From positions 7,006,001-7,070,000 of the forward strand of contig NZ_CP108086.1 in NCBI RefSeq assembly GCF_036186745.1: a DNA stretch of 64,000 nucleotides, given 5' to 3'. The stretch's first letter is position 1, and the number at the start of each line of letters is the position of its first letter. Position numbers and translations under genes: made by a program. The notes below the pieces were generated by a model. That model searched no databases, was not told the DNA's origin, and was given only the letters and a program-made list of their open reading frames with translations. Shown here piece after piece: positions 23,916 to 32,996 of the stretch. The DNA is from Microbispora hainanensis. GTDB taxonomy: Bacteria > Actinomycetota > Actinomycetes > Streptosporangiales > Streptosporangiaceae.

Positions 23916-24649
23916 GCGGGGAGTTCGACGGGTTGGTGGCGGTGGTCACCGGTGGGGCGTCGGGCATCGGCCGGGCGGTGGCCGAGGAGCTGTCCGCGCG
24001 CGGCGCCCGGGTCGCGGTGCTGGATGTGAAGGGCACCGAGTTCGTCTGTGATGTGACCGACGACGGGGCGGTGCGGGGGGCGGTCGCGGCGGTGGCCGGG
24101 CGGTTCGGGCGGATCGATGTGCTGGTGAACAACGCGGGTATCGGGGCGCAGGGCTCGGTGGCCGGCAACGATGATGCCGAGTGGCTGCGGGTGCTGGATG
24201 TGAACGTGGTGGGGGTCGCGCGGGTGACCCGGGCGGCGCTGCCGTATCTGCGTGAGTCGCCGTATGCGGCGGTCGTCAATACGTGTTCGATCGCGGCGAC
24301 GGCGGGGTTGCCGCAGCGGGCGTTGTATTCGGCGTCCAAGGGGGCGGTGCTGGCGTTGACGCGGGCGATGGCGGCCGATCACCTTGGTGAGGGCATCCGG
24401 GTCAACTGTGTGACGCCGGGCACGGTGGACACTCCGTGGGTCGGGCGGTTGGTGGATGCCGCGCCGGATCCGCAGGCCGAGCGGGTGGCGTTGGCGGCCC
24501 GGCAGCCGCACGGGCGTCTGGTGGCGCCGGAGGAGGTCGCGCATGCGGTGGCGTATCTGGCCAGCCCGCGGGCGGGGTCGACCACCGGGATCGAGTTGCC
24601 GGTGGACGGCGGGATGTCCGGTCTGCGCCTGCGGCCGGTGACATCATGA
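23912..24649 (+). CDS. SDR dehydrogenase, 2-keto-3-deoxy-L-fuconate dehydrogenase
   Basis: 245-residue classical short-chain dehydrogenase expected to oxidise 2-keto-3-deoxy-L-fuconate to the 2,4-diketo acid with NAD. The cofactor motif TGGASGIG (residues 13-20), NNAGIG, active-site Ser in VVNTCSIAAT, YSASKGAV (Tyr-Lys) and the C-terminal GIELPVDGGMSG are all present. The acidic residue after the second strand (VLDVKG) suggests NAD rather than NADP. The start at 23912 has GGGGGTGG upstream. Its stop overlaps the next start (ATGA). It shares the G-rich codon style of the preceding gene. Confidence 0.88.
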   Translation: MSGEFDGLVAVVTGGASGIGRAVAEELSARGARVAVLDVKGTEFVCDVTDDGAVRGAVAAVAGRFGRIDVLVNNAGIGAQGSVAGNDDAEWLRVLDVNVVGVARVTRAALPYLRESPYAAVVNTCSIAATAGLPQRALYSASKGAVLALTRAMAADHLGEGIRVNCVTPGTVDTPWVGRLVDAAPDPQAERVALAARQPHGRLVAPEEVAHAVAYLASPRAGSTTGIELPVDGGMSGLRLRPVTS

Positions 24650-25584
24650 CCGCCGCAGCGGCCGGTGTTCTGGCGGGCAGGCTGGGGCGGTACGGGCTGG
24701 GCACGGCCCCCTTGGGCGGGTTGTTCGCGCCGGTGAGCGACGAGCAGGCCGAGCACGCGCTGGATGCCGCCTGGCAGGCGGGGATCCGTTACTTCGACAC
24801 CGCGCCGCATTACGGCAGCGGGCTGGCCGAGGAGCGTCTGGGGTGTTTCCTGCGTGGCCTGCCCGCTGACGCGGCCGGGCAGGCGGTGGTGTCGACGAAG
24901 ATCGGCCGGGTGCTGGTGCCGGGCCGGGGCGAGGAGGAGGGCTTCGTCGGCCGGACCGGGTTCGTGCGGGTGCGGGACTACAGCCGCGAGGGGGTGCTGC
25001 GCTCGCTGGACGACAGCCTGAAACGGACCGGGCTCGATCGTTTCGATCTGGTGTTCATCCATGACCCCGACGACTACTGGGAACAGGCCGCCGGTCAGGC
25101 CTACCCCGCGCTGGCCGAGCTGCGCGACCAGGGGGTGATCGGCGCGATCGGCGCCGGGATGAACCAGGCGCCGATGCTGACCCGGTTCGTGCGGGAGACC
25201 GACCTGGACGCCGTGCTGGTCGCGGGACGCTACACGTTGCTCGACCGCTCCGCCGCCGAGGAACTGCTGCCCGAATGCCAGCGGCGCGGGGTGGCGGTGA
25301 TCGCCGGTGGGGTGTTCAACAGCGGCATCCTCGCCGGAGGCGCCACCTACGACTACGACGCCGCCCCACCCGCCGTCGTCGAACGCGCACGAGAGCTGGG
25401 ACGCATCTGCGCCTCCCACGGCGTGCCGCTCCCCGCCGCCGCCCTGCGCTTCCCCCACCGCCACCCCGCCGTCACCACCATCCTGATCGGCGCACGCAGC
25501 GCGGACGAGATCGCCGAGGACCTGGCGCTGGCGGCGGCGGACATCCCGGACGCGCTCTGGGAGGACCTGGACCATGCGGGTTGA
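24646..25584 (+). CDS. Aldo/keto reductase, L-fucose dehydrogenase
   Basis: 312-residue TIM-barrel oxidoreductase predicted to oxidise L-fucose to its lactone, as in the D-threo-aldose 1-dehydrogenase branch. The AKR tetrad is visible as Asp51 and Tyr56 (FDTAPHYG), Lys85 (STKIGR) and His139 (FIHDPDDY). GLGTAPLGGLF at the start and TTILIGARSADEI near the cofactor site are typical. It overlaps the SDR by 4 nt and larA by 11 nt, so it sits in the middle of a coupled operon. Activity on L-fucose versus other 6-deoxy or L-sugars is inferred from context. Confidence 0.88.
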   Translation: MTAAAAGVLAGRLGRYGLGTAPLGGLFAPVSDEQAEHALDAAWQAGIRYFDTAPHYGSGLAEERLGCFLRGLPADAAGQAVVSTKIGRVLVPGRGEEEGFVGRTGFVRVRDYSREGVLRSLDDSLKRTGLDRFDLVFIHDPDDYWEQAAGQAYPALAELRDQGVIGAIGAGMNQAPMLTRFVRETDLDAVLVAGRYTLLDRSAAEELLPECQRRGVAVIAGGVFNSGILAGGATYDYDAAPPAVVERARELGRICASHGVPLPAAALRFPHRHPAVTTILIGARSADEIAEDLALAAADIPDALWEDLDHAG

Positions 25585-26830
25585 TCTCGCCTACGGCACC
25601 GGCGGCCTGGTCGTGGACCTGCCGGACGACCGGACCACGGTCATCGCGCCGGTCGCCCGGCCCGCCGTGCCGGACGAGGCCGCCGAGCTGCGCCGGGCCC
25701 TGCGCGAACCCGTCGCGGGCCCCCCGCTGCGTGAGCGGGTGCGTCCCGGCCAGACGGTGGCGATCTCCGCCTGCGACGGCACGAGGCCCCAGCCGCGGCA
25801 CCTGATGATCCCGGCGATCCTGGCCGAGCTGGACGGGATCATCGACCTGGACGACGTCGTGATCCTCGTGGCCACCGGCACCCACCGCGGCAACAGCGAC
25901 GCCGAGCTGCGCGCGATGTTCGGCGACCAGGTCGTGGACGCCGTGCGGATCGTCAACCACGACGCGCGCGACGCGTCGTCGCTGAGGTGGATGGGCCGCC
26001 ACGGCAAGGACGTGCCGGTCTGGCTCAACCGCGAGTGGACCGACGCCGACGTGCGGATCACGACCGGTTTCGTCGAGCCGCACTTCTTCGCCGGGTTCTC
26101 CGGCGGCCCGAAACTGGTCGCGCCCGGGCTCGCCGCCCTGGAGACCGTGCTCACGCTGCACGACGCGGCCCGCATCGGCGACCCCCGGGCCACCTGGGGC
26201 GTCATCCAGGGCAACCCGGTTCACGACGACGTGCGCGCCATCGCCGCCGCGACCGGCGTGACCTTCGCCCTCGACGTCGTGCTCAACCGGGAGCAGCGGA
26301 TCGTGCGGGCGTTCGGCGGCGACCTGCTGCCGATGCACGCCGCCGCCACGGCCGCCGCCCGCGCCGCCGCGATGCGGCTGGTCCGCGAGCCCTTCGACGT
26401 GGTGGTGACGACGAACGCGGGCTTCCCGCTCGACCAGAACCTCTACCAGTCGGTGAAGGGGATGAGCGCCGCCGCCCAGGTCGTCAAGCCCGGCGGCACC
26501 ATCGTCTGCGCCGCCGAGTGCCGGGACGGCTTCCCCGGCCACGGCTCCTATCGGGACGTGCTCACCTCCGCCGCCTCTCCGGAGGCGCTGTTCGAGGAGA
26601 TCTCCCGCCGCACCGAGACCGTGCCCGACCAGTGGCAGGTCCAGATCCAGGCCCGCATCCAGCGGCACGCCCGCGTGATCATGCACACGTCGCATCTGAC
26701 CGACGCCGACCTGGCCGCCGCCCACCTGGAGCAGACCGGCGACATCGCCGCCACGGTCCGCGCCCTGCCCGGGCGGGTCTGCGTCCTGCCGGAAGGCCCC
26801 ATGACGATCCCCTACCTCGCCGGAGAGTGA
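25574..26830 (+). CDS. larA: LarA-family nickel-pincer racemase/epimerase
   Basis: 418-residue homologue of lactate racemase. The residues of the Lactiplantibacillus enzyme are conserved at nearly constant spacing: Arg71 (DGTRP), His104 (ATGTHR), His170 and Lys180 (EPHFFAGFSGGPK, Lys being the covalent cofactor site), nickel ligand His196 (TLHD), and Gln292 and Lys295 (LYQSVKG). It should therefore bind NPN and move hydride at C2 of a 2-hydroxy acid. Because the neighbouring pathway yields L-lactate, lactate is the favoured substrate. LarA homologues with other hydroxy-acid substrates are known, so L-fuconate or a related sugar acid is the alternative. The start overlaps the AKR gene by 11 nt. 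Confidence 0.9.
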   Translation: MRVDLAYGTGGLVVDLPDDRTTVIAPVARPAVPDEAAELRRALREPVAGPPLRERVRPGQTVAISACDGTRPQPRHLMIPAILAELDGIIDLDDVVILVATGTHRGNSDAELRAMFGDQVVDAVRIVNHDARDASSLRWMGRHGKDVPVWLNREWTDADVRITTGFVEPHFFAGFSGGPKLVAPGLAALETVLTLHDAARIGDPRATWGVIQGNPVHDDVRAIAAATGVTFALDVVLNREQRIVRAFGGDLLPMHAAATAAARAAAMRLVREPFDVVVTTNAGFPLDQNLYQSVKGMSAAAQVVKPGGTIVCAAECRDGFPGHGSYRDVLTSAASPEALFEEISRRTETVPDQWQVQIQARIQRHARVIMHTSHLTDADLAAAHLEQTGDIAATVRALPGRVCVLPEGPMTIPYLAGE

Positions 26831-26895
26831 CCGTGCCCCAAACCGCCGTGCCCCACACAGCTGTGCCCCACACAGCCGTGCCCCACACCGCCGTG
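26831..26895. repeat. 15-bp tandem repeat between larA and larB
   Basis: CCGTGCCCCACACAG-type units at 26831, 26846, 26861 and 26876, plus a diverged fifth (CCGTGCCGCC...) at 26891. Confidence 0.9.
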
Positions 26896-26924
26896 CCGCC
26901 GGCCGCCGGATCCGTCACACCGGC

Positions 26925-26928
<4 letters not shown>
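26833..26928 (+). CDS. Repeat-encoded 31-residue ORF between larA and larB
   Basis: The GTG starts 2 nt after the larA stop, and the TGA overlaps the larB ATG (ATGA). The product consists mostly of VPHTA pentapeptides (MPQTA, three VPHTA, VPPAAGSVTPA). It parallels the SGGR-repeat ORF before the SDR gene and may allow coupled translation into larB. There is no independent evidence that a peptide is made. Confidence 0.35.
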
Positions 26929-27589
<661 letters not shown>

Positions 27590-27593
<4 letters not shown>

Positions 27594-28705
27594 TCGTCTA
27601 TCTCAACCCCTTCACCGGGCTCGCGGGCGACATGCTGCTCGGCGCGCTGCTCGACGCCGGGGCCTCGCTCGACGCCGTACGGCAGGCGGTCGCCGAGACC
27701 GGGCTCACCGGCTGGCGGCTCGACGCCGAGCGGGTGCGCACCGGAGCGCTGACCGCCACCCGCGTGCGGATCGAGGTCGCCGACGACGCCACCGAGCGCC
27801 CGGCCGCGCGACTGATCACGATGGCGGCCCGGACCGGGCTGACCGTGGCGGAGTCGGCGCTGACCGCGATCGCCGAGGTGGAGGGCGCGCTGCACGGCGT
27901 CCCGCCCGCCGAGGTCCACCTGCACGAGCTCGGCGGGCACGACACCCTGATCGACATCGTCGGATGCGCGGCGGCGCTGCGCGATCTCCGGGTGACGCGC
28001 GTGCACTCCGCGCCGCTGCCGCTCGGCGGCGGCACCGTGCACACCCGCCACGGCGTGCTGCCCGTTCCGGCTCCCGCCACGCTCGCGCTGCTGAAGGGGG
28101 CACGGGTGCGGGGCGGGGAGGCGGGAGAGGCGGTCACGCCGACCGGGGCGGCCCTGCTGCACGCCATGCGCACGGTGTACGGCCCGGCTCCGGAGATGAC
28201 CCTGCGCGCCACCGGCTACGGCGCGGGCGGCCGCGAGCTGCCCGACCGGCCCAACGTGACCGTGGCCATGCTCGGAGAGCCCGTGGCCGGGGAGAGCACG
28301 CAGATCGTGCTCTCCACGAACCTCGATGACGTCACCGGGGAGGTCCTCGGGCACGTCATCGAGCGTGCCCTCGCGGCGGGCGCGGCGGACGCCTGGGTCA
28401 CGCCCGCCGTCATGAAGAAGGGACGCCCCGCGCACGTGCTGCACGTCCTCACGTCCCTTGAGCTGGCCGACGACCTGCAGACCCTGGTCTTCGCCGAGAC
28501 GGGAAGCCTGGGCCTGCGGCGCGGCGTGGTGGAGAAGGTCGCCCTGCCCCGGCACGTCGAGACCGTACGCCTGCACGGCCGGGACGTCCGCATGAAGCAC
28601 GGGCCGTGGGGGGTCAAACCCGAATACGACGACCTGGCCGCGCTGGCCCGGGCGACCGGCCGGCCTTTGCGGGAACTGACACGAGAGGCATTCGACGCGC
28701 TGTGA
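27590..28705 (+). CDS. larC: LarC: nickel insertase for the NPN cofactor
   Basis: 371-residue protein that inserts nickel into the pincer nucleotide. It has the typical start IVYLNPFTGLAGDMLLGALL, VHLHELGGHDTLIDIVG, PLPLGGGTVHTRHGVLPVPAPA, and the C-terminal part with TNLDDVTGEVLGHV and AVMKKGRP. In Lactiplantibacillus the two halves are joined by a programmed frameshift; here they form one uninterrupted frame. The GTG at 27590 overlaps the larB stop, and its own stop overlaps the lactonase GTG, so larB-larC-lactonase are strictly coupled. No nickel transporter is in the window. Confidence 0.95.
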
Positions 28706-29628
28706 CTTCCGACGTGACTCCCCCTGCGACTCCCTCGACGACTCCCCCGGCGGCTCCGGCCGTTCCTTCGGTCGCGACCCGCGTCGACGCGCATCACCAC
28801 CTGTGGGATCTCTCCCTGCGCCCGCAGACGTGGCTCGATCCCCCGGAGATGGCGCCGATCCGCCGCGACTTCGCCCTGTCCGACTACGCCTCCGCGACGG
28901 CCGGAACGGGCATCGGCCGCTCCGTGCTCGTACAGGTGCTGGGCGACGCGACGGAGACGCGCGAGTTCCTGGCCCTGGCGGAGCGGTCGCACACCGTCGC
29001 GGCGGTGGTGGGCTGGGCCGACCTCACCCGGCCCGATCTCGCCGACGAGCTGGCCGCCCTGGCCGCCTCTCCCGGCGGCGCCCTGCTGCGCGCGATCCGC
29101 CACCTGGTGCAGGGCGAGCCCGACCCGCGCTGGCTGGCCCGCGACGACGTACGCCGGGGGCTTCGGCAGGTCGCGGAGGCCGGGCTCGCCTACGACCTGC
29201 TGGTCCTGCCGCACCAATTGCCGGCCGCGATCGAGACCGTGCGTGCCCTGCCCGAGCTGACCTTCGTGCTCGACCACCTCGCGAAACCGCCGATCGCGGC
29301 CGGGGGCATCGACCCCTGGGCGGGCCTCATCCGTGAGCTCGCCGCGGAGCCGAACGTCACGGCCAAGCTCTCCGGCCTGATCACCGAGGCGGCGTGGGAC
29401 GACTGGAACGCCGCCGCGCTTCGCCCGTACGTCGACGTGGCTCTCGACGCGTTCGGCCCGTCTCGTCTCATGTTCGGCTCGGACTGGCCCGTCTGTCTTC
29501 TCGCCGGCTCCCTGCCCCTCTGGACCGAGACCGTCTCGGCGCTGCTCACCGATGCCGGGCTGACGGCCGCCGAGCAGGAGGCCGTCTTCCGCGAGACGGC
29601 GACCCGGGTCTACCGCCTGGAGGAGTGA
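28702..29628 (+). CDS. Amidohydrolase-family L-fuconolactonase
   Basis: 308-residue enzyme expected to open L-fuconolactone made by the aldose dehydrogenase. The superfamily motifs are DAHHHLWDLS near residue 33 (metal-binding His), FVLDHLAKPPI, VTAKLSGLITEA and LMFGSDWPVC. The GTG at 28702 overlaps the larC stop (GTGA); the first 30 residues are a Thr/Pro/Ala-rich extension and may be non-essential. It is the last gene of the fucose/lar operon, followed 7 bp later by a hairpin. The closely related L-rhamnonolactonase activity cannot be excluded from sequence, but the fuconate-type dehydratase supports fucose. Confidence 0.87.
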   Translation: MTSDVTPPATPSTTPPAAPAVPSVATRVDAHHHLWDLSLRPQTWLDPPEMAPIRRDFALSDYASATAGTGIGRSVLVQVLGDATETREFLALAERSHTVAAVVGWADLTRPDLADELAALAASPGGALLRAIRHLVQGEPDPRWLARDDVRRGLRQVAEAGLAYDLLVLPHQLPAAIETVRALPELTFVLDHLAKPPIAAGGIDPWAGLIRELAAEPNVTAKLSGLITEAAWDDWNAAALRPYVDVALDAFGPSRLMFGSDWPVCLLAGSLPLWTETVSALLTDAGLTAAEQEAVFRETATRVYRLEE

Positions 29629-29635
29629 GCGCCGG

Positions 29636-29674
29636 GACGCCGGCCGGACCGCCCGAAGGCGTCCGGCCGGCGTC
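29636..29674. terminator. Terminator of the fucose/lar operon
   Basis: 14-bp perfect arms at 29636-29649 and 29661-29674 with an 11-nt loop, directly after the lactonase stop. Confidence 0.8.
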
Positions 29675-29695
29675 GGCCGACTCCGGATTCCGCGG

Positions 29696-29780
29696 GTCAG
29701 CGTGCTTCGGTGTCAGGGTGCTTCATGGGTCAGGGTGCTTCGGGGGTCAGGGTGCTTCGGGGGTCAGGGGGCTTCGGTGT
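29696..29780. repeat. 17-bp tandem repeat abutting a stop codon
   Basis: GTCAGGGTGCTTCGGGG-type units at 29696, 29712, 29729, 29746 and 29763, with a last partial unit containing the stop codon (minus-strand TGA) of the GH43 gene. Each unit carries the same TGA-complement. Confidence 0.88.
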
Positions 29781-31933
29781 CAGGGTGTGGTGAGGTCGAA
29801 GCGGTTGACGGTGACCGCGCCGCCGAGGGATTGGGTGGCGTAGTTGAAGATGGCGAAGCGGTAGCCCATGAAGAACTGCCAGGCGTTGCCCATGGTGAAG
29901 GCGGGCCCGAACGAGGTGAAGTTCACTCCGTCGGTGCTGTAGGAGAAGCGGGCCTGGCGGCCGCTGCCGGGGCGGATGTCGGCGTTGACCCGTAGCCAGA
30001 TCCTGCCGCCGGACACGGGCGTGGAGGCCACTTCGGTGCCGGTGCTGGTGGTCTGCCAGCTACTGTTCATGGTCAGGTTGTTGGTCGCCACCAGGCGGGT
30101 CTGGCCGTTGTCACGCCTGACGCCGATCCAGGCCGAGGAGTCGCGCAGCATCGCCAGCCCGGCCCGGTCGCCGTCGCGCATGGACGCGTAGTCGAGCTCG
30201 ATCGTCGCGGTCGAGGACGGGCCCAGGATGCGGTGGGTCAGGGTGTTGCGGGCCGAGTAGAGGTCGTTGGTGACGGTGGCGGTCTGCAGGCGCAGCCCGT
30301 TGCCGACGCTGTATCTGCTGGTGTCGGGGTTGTGGTTCCACTCCCACTCGGGGCCGAGCCGGCTGCCGGTGAAGGTGTCGGTCCCGGTCGGGGGCTTGAC
30401 CTGCCGGGGCGGGCGCGGCACGTTGGGGTAGGGGTAGGAGCCGCCCCAGGCGCCGTTCACGGTCTGGACGGTGGGCCAGCCGTCGGAGGTCCAGGTGATG
30501 GGGGCCAGCACGGGGATGCGGCCGCCGGGGTAGGCGTCCTGGAAGGCCATGTAGTACCAGGCGCCGTTTTGGGTCTGGACCAGCCCGCCCTGGTGCGGCA
30601 CGCCGCCGCCGGAGACCGGGCCGCCCATGTTGAGCAGCACCTGGCGCATCTCGTACGGGCCGAAGGGACCGTTGGTGGACTTCAGCACGTACTGCCCGTT
30701 GGCCGGGCGGGTCAGGAAGATGTAGTAGGCGCCGTTGCGCTTGTACATCCGCGACCCTTCCAGGGTGCCCACGCTGGAGGGGGTGGAGAACACCTGCTGG
30801 CTGCGGACCTCGCTCTTGCCGTCGGCCGACAGCTGGGCGACGCTGATCTGGGTGTTGCCGTAGGCGACGTACATGGTGTCGTTGTCGTCGACGAGCAGCC
30901 CGGCGTCGTAGTAGCACTTGTTGATCGTGGTGTGCCGGTTCCAGGGGCCTTCGACCGAGGTCGCGGTGTAGATGTAGGTCTTGCTGAAGTCGATGCAGCC
31001 GCCCCAGTAGAAGGTCTTGTTGCTCGGGCGGTAGTTCAGGAACGACGCCCAGATCCCGTTGACGTAGGCCCGCCCGCCGTTCAGGTCGTATTTGGACCCG
31101 AAGTCGAGCGTGGGCACCGAGTGTCCGGCGTACTCCCAGTTGACCAGGTCGTAGGAGCGCAGGATCGGCGCACCGGGCGAGTAGTGCATCGTGGAGGCCG
31201 AGTAGTAATAGGTGTCGTCCACCCGGAAGACGTCGATGTCGGCCAGGTCCTCCCACAACACCGGGTTGGAATAGGTCGACGACGGCGGCCACGACCCGCT
31301 CGTCGGACTCGCTGACGGCGACGCCGACGGCGAGGCCGACGGTGACGGCGAGGGATCGGAGACGCTCCCGACGGGGACGAGCTGCCACTGCTGGTTGTTG
31401 CCGCCCCAGTCGGAGTACTGCACGATCCTGCCGCCGTCCGCGGTGGAGGCGTTCTGGACCTCGACGACCTTGCCGCTGTTGCGGTTGACCAGCCGTACGT
31501 AGCCGCCGGACGAGTCCGCGAGCCGGAACTGCTGGTTGGTGCCGTTGTGGTCGCTCCACTGCACGACGTCGGCGGCGTCGGCCGTGGAGAGGTTGGCCAC
31601 GTCGATCACCTTGCCCGAGTGGCGCGACTGCAGGCGGTAGTAGCCGCCGCCGGAGTCGAGGAACCGCCACTGCTGGTTGTTCCCGTTGCTGCGGCTCCAC
31701 TGCACGAGCGCCCCGCCGTCGGCGGTGGAGAAGTTGTAGACGTCGAGCGCCTTACCGCTGTTGCGGTTGACCAGGACATACCAGGTGTTGGTGTCGACGG
31801 TCGCCGCGGAGGCCGGCGCCACCCAGGTGACGGCGGACGCCAGAACGGTCGCGAGCGCCGCCAGCAGGCAGGCGAAGACGGTGGCCGGCGCGCGTCGCCG
31901 GCCACTCGTCGTACGGACGGGGGGTTGGTGCAT
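29780..31933 (-). CDS. Secreted GH43 beta-xylosidase/arabinofuranosidase with CBM13
   Basis: 717 residues: signal peptide to about residue 44 (ASA-ATV); a ricin-type trefoil with three GGxxQWSxxxxNNQQW-type repeats (about 48-190); a Ser/Pro/Ala linker; a five-bladed GH43 domain starting SNPVLWEDLADIDVFRVDD (catalytic base Asp in this strand) with YYDAGLLVDDNDTMYV and GTLEGSRMYKR (probable acid Glu); and a C-terminal concanavalin-like domain (DTFTGSRLGPEWEWNHNPDT onward). The architecture fits extracellular removal of xylose or arabinose from xylan. It is divergent from the GH10 xylanase across a 1-kb regulatory region. Confidence 0.88.
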   Translation of the reverse strand: MHQPPVRTTSGRRRAPATVFACLLAALATVLASAVTWVAPASAATVDTNTWYVLVNRNSGKALDVYNFSTADGGALVQWSRSNGNNQQWRFLDSGGGYYRLQSRHSGKVIDVANLSTADAADVVQWSDHNGTNQQFRLADSSGGYVRLVNRNSGKVVEVQNASTADGGRIVQYSDWGGNNQQWQLVPVGSVSDPSPSPSASPSASPSASPTSGSWPPSSTYSNPVLWEDLADIDVFRVDDTYYYSASTMHYSPGAPILRSYDLVNWEYAGHSVPTLDFGSKYDLNGGRAYVNGIWASFLNYRPSNKTFYWGGCIDFSKTYIYTATSVEGPWNRHTTINKCYYDAGLLVDDNDTMYVAYGNTQISVAQLSADGKSEVRSQQVFSTPSSVGTLEGSRMYKRNGAYYIFLTRPANGQYVLKSTNGPFGPYEMRQVLLNMGGPVSGGGVPHQGGLVQTQNGAWYYMAFQDAYPGGRIPVLAPITWTSDGWPTVQTVNGAWGGSYPYPNVPRPPRQVKPPTGTDTFTGSRLGPEWEWNHNPDTSRYSVGNGLRLQTATVTNDLYSARNTLTHRILGPSSTATIELDYASMRDGDRAGLAMLRDSSAWIGVRRDNGQTRLVATNNLTMNSSWQTTSTGTEVASTPVSGGRIWLRVNADIRPGSGRQARFSYSTDGVNFTSFGPAFTMGNAWQFFMGYRFAIFNYATQSLGGAVTVNRFDLTTP

Positions 31934-32220
31934 CTTCTCTCCTTCAGCGGAGACACGGCTGGGGATGGGGACAATGCGCGGTCGGTGGTGCGTGGCCCGC
32001 GCCAGGGCACGAGGGCGCGCCTCGCCGGAAGGTGAAGGGAACGGCAGGGCTGCGGATCGGCCGCCGGGGCGGGTTCGACGTGGTCGCCCCCGAGGGCACC
32101 CGGCCGGATCGGCGGACGGCGGTCGTCGCCCGGCACGCGGCGGAGGCGGCCCGCCGGCGGACGCCGCTTGTGTCGAACGCGGCGCCGGAACTCCCGGAAT
32201 TCACGTGCCGGAAGTCACGG

Positions 32221-32318
32221 CGCCAAAGAGACGGCGCCATACGCCCAGCGCCGGACTACCAGCGCCACGCTCTCGGTGCCGAACTCTCAGCGCCATACTT
32301 TCGGCGCCATACTTTCAG
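32221..32318. repeat. 14-bp degenerate repeat, seven units
   Basis: Units of the form CGCCATACTTTCAG start every 14 bp from 32221 to 32305; the last two (32291 and 32305) are almost identical, and the others diverge at 4-7 positions. Similar pieces continue to about 32370. Confidence 0.75.
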
Positions 32319-32486
32319 CGCCGAAAGCCGGCGTACCGGAACTCGCGGCGCCGGAACCGACGCGCCGAAAGGCGTGACGGTGGAAACAGCGACCGGCTCG
32401 TGAACCCTTTGACAGCCGTCTGCCGCTCACAAGTGCTGCGGACGGGCGCGTGCCGGCCGGAAAGTCATGTGGGTCTACGAGGCCGA

Positions 32487-32500
32487 TGTTAGCGCTAACA
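32487..32500. promoter_or_regulatory. Perfect palindrome TGTTAGCGCTAACA
   Basis: 14-bp perfect palindrome of LacI-family style, between the divergent GH43 and GH10 genes. It differs from the GTTATCGGTAAC sites, so a different LacI-type regulator encoded elsewhere is likely. Confidence 0.6.
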
Positions 32501-32683
32501 ATTCTGCGACCAATACTCCTCTCTCATCGAACGGCCCGTGCGTGGTGGTGTAGCGCGGATCAAACCCGACGCGGCACGCCGCGTCAACCCTTGCCCCTCC
32601 GCGTCCGGGTCGTCGCGCCGACCGGGCGCGGCCGACCTGCTCTTCCGTGGACGCGGGAACTCCCTCCGGAGTCCGGCGCGCGG

Positions 32684-32692
32684 GAAACTTTC
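32684..32692. promoter_or_regulatory. GAAACTTTC xylanase-type operator
   Basis: Palindromic GAAACTTTC, the core of elements known upstream of Streptomyces xylanase genes. A partial second copy, CGAAACTTAC, is at 32811-32820, close to the TTGACA hexamer. Confidence 0.5.
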
Positions 32693-32821
32693 ATCGCGAC
32701 CCACGTGATCCGTGGGCGGCGCGAAGGAAGTCGCGCCCTTTACGAACGACATTTCGCGCCGTACACCTGCGCAGATGACGCATGCGCGCGAAAGCTGCTT
32801 CGAAACTTACAGGCAACACTC

Positions 32822-32850
32822 TTGACACGTTTCGGGATGATTTCCAGACT
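32822..32850 (+). promoter_or_regulatory. Possible GH10 promoter
   Basis: Consensus TTGACA at 32822-32827, with CAGACT 17 bp downstream as a weak -10. The GH10 start is about 150 bp further on. Confidence 0.35.
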
Positions 32851-32996
32851 GACTCCCCGGAGGCGGCTCCTCCTGCCGGATCGGTGGTGCGCGGCAGGGG
32901 CCACCGTTTCGGCTTCAAATGACGGCCGACGGCGTGGTGTTCCCGCGGACGTCTTTTCCGCGTTCCCTCATCGATTTCGCAGTTGGAGGCTCAAGC

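Larger units (their letters stand above)
31934..32996. other. 1-kb divergent regulatory region
   Basis: No gene was recognised between the GH43 and GH10 starts. It contains a degenerate 14-bp repeat block (32221-32318), a 14-bp palindrome (32487-32500), xylanase-type GAAACTTTC elements and a TTGACA promoter near 32822. Codon-position bias is absent and translations in all frames are arginine/serine-rich, as expected of non-coding high-GC DNA. Confidence 0.6.

Noticed and set aside
23705..24649. Longer 314-residue form of the SDR starting at 23705
   Set aside because: The added part is out-of-frame FAH coding sequence and repeat DNA; the ATG at 23912 has a ribosome-binding site and places the cofactor motif at the normal position.
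29696..29790. CRISPR-like array
   Set aside because: Units are directly adjacent with no spacers, differ from each other and there are no cas genes.
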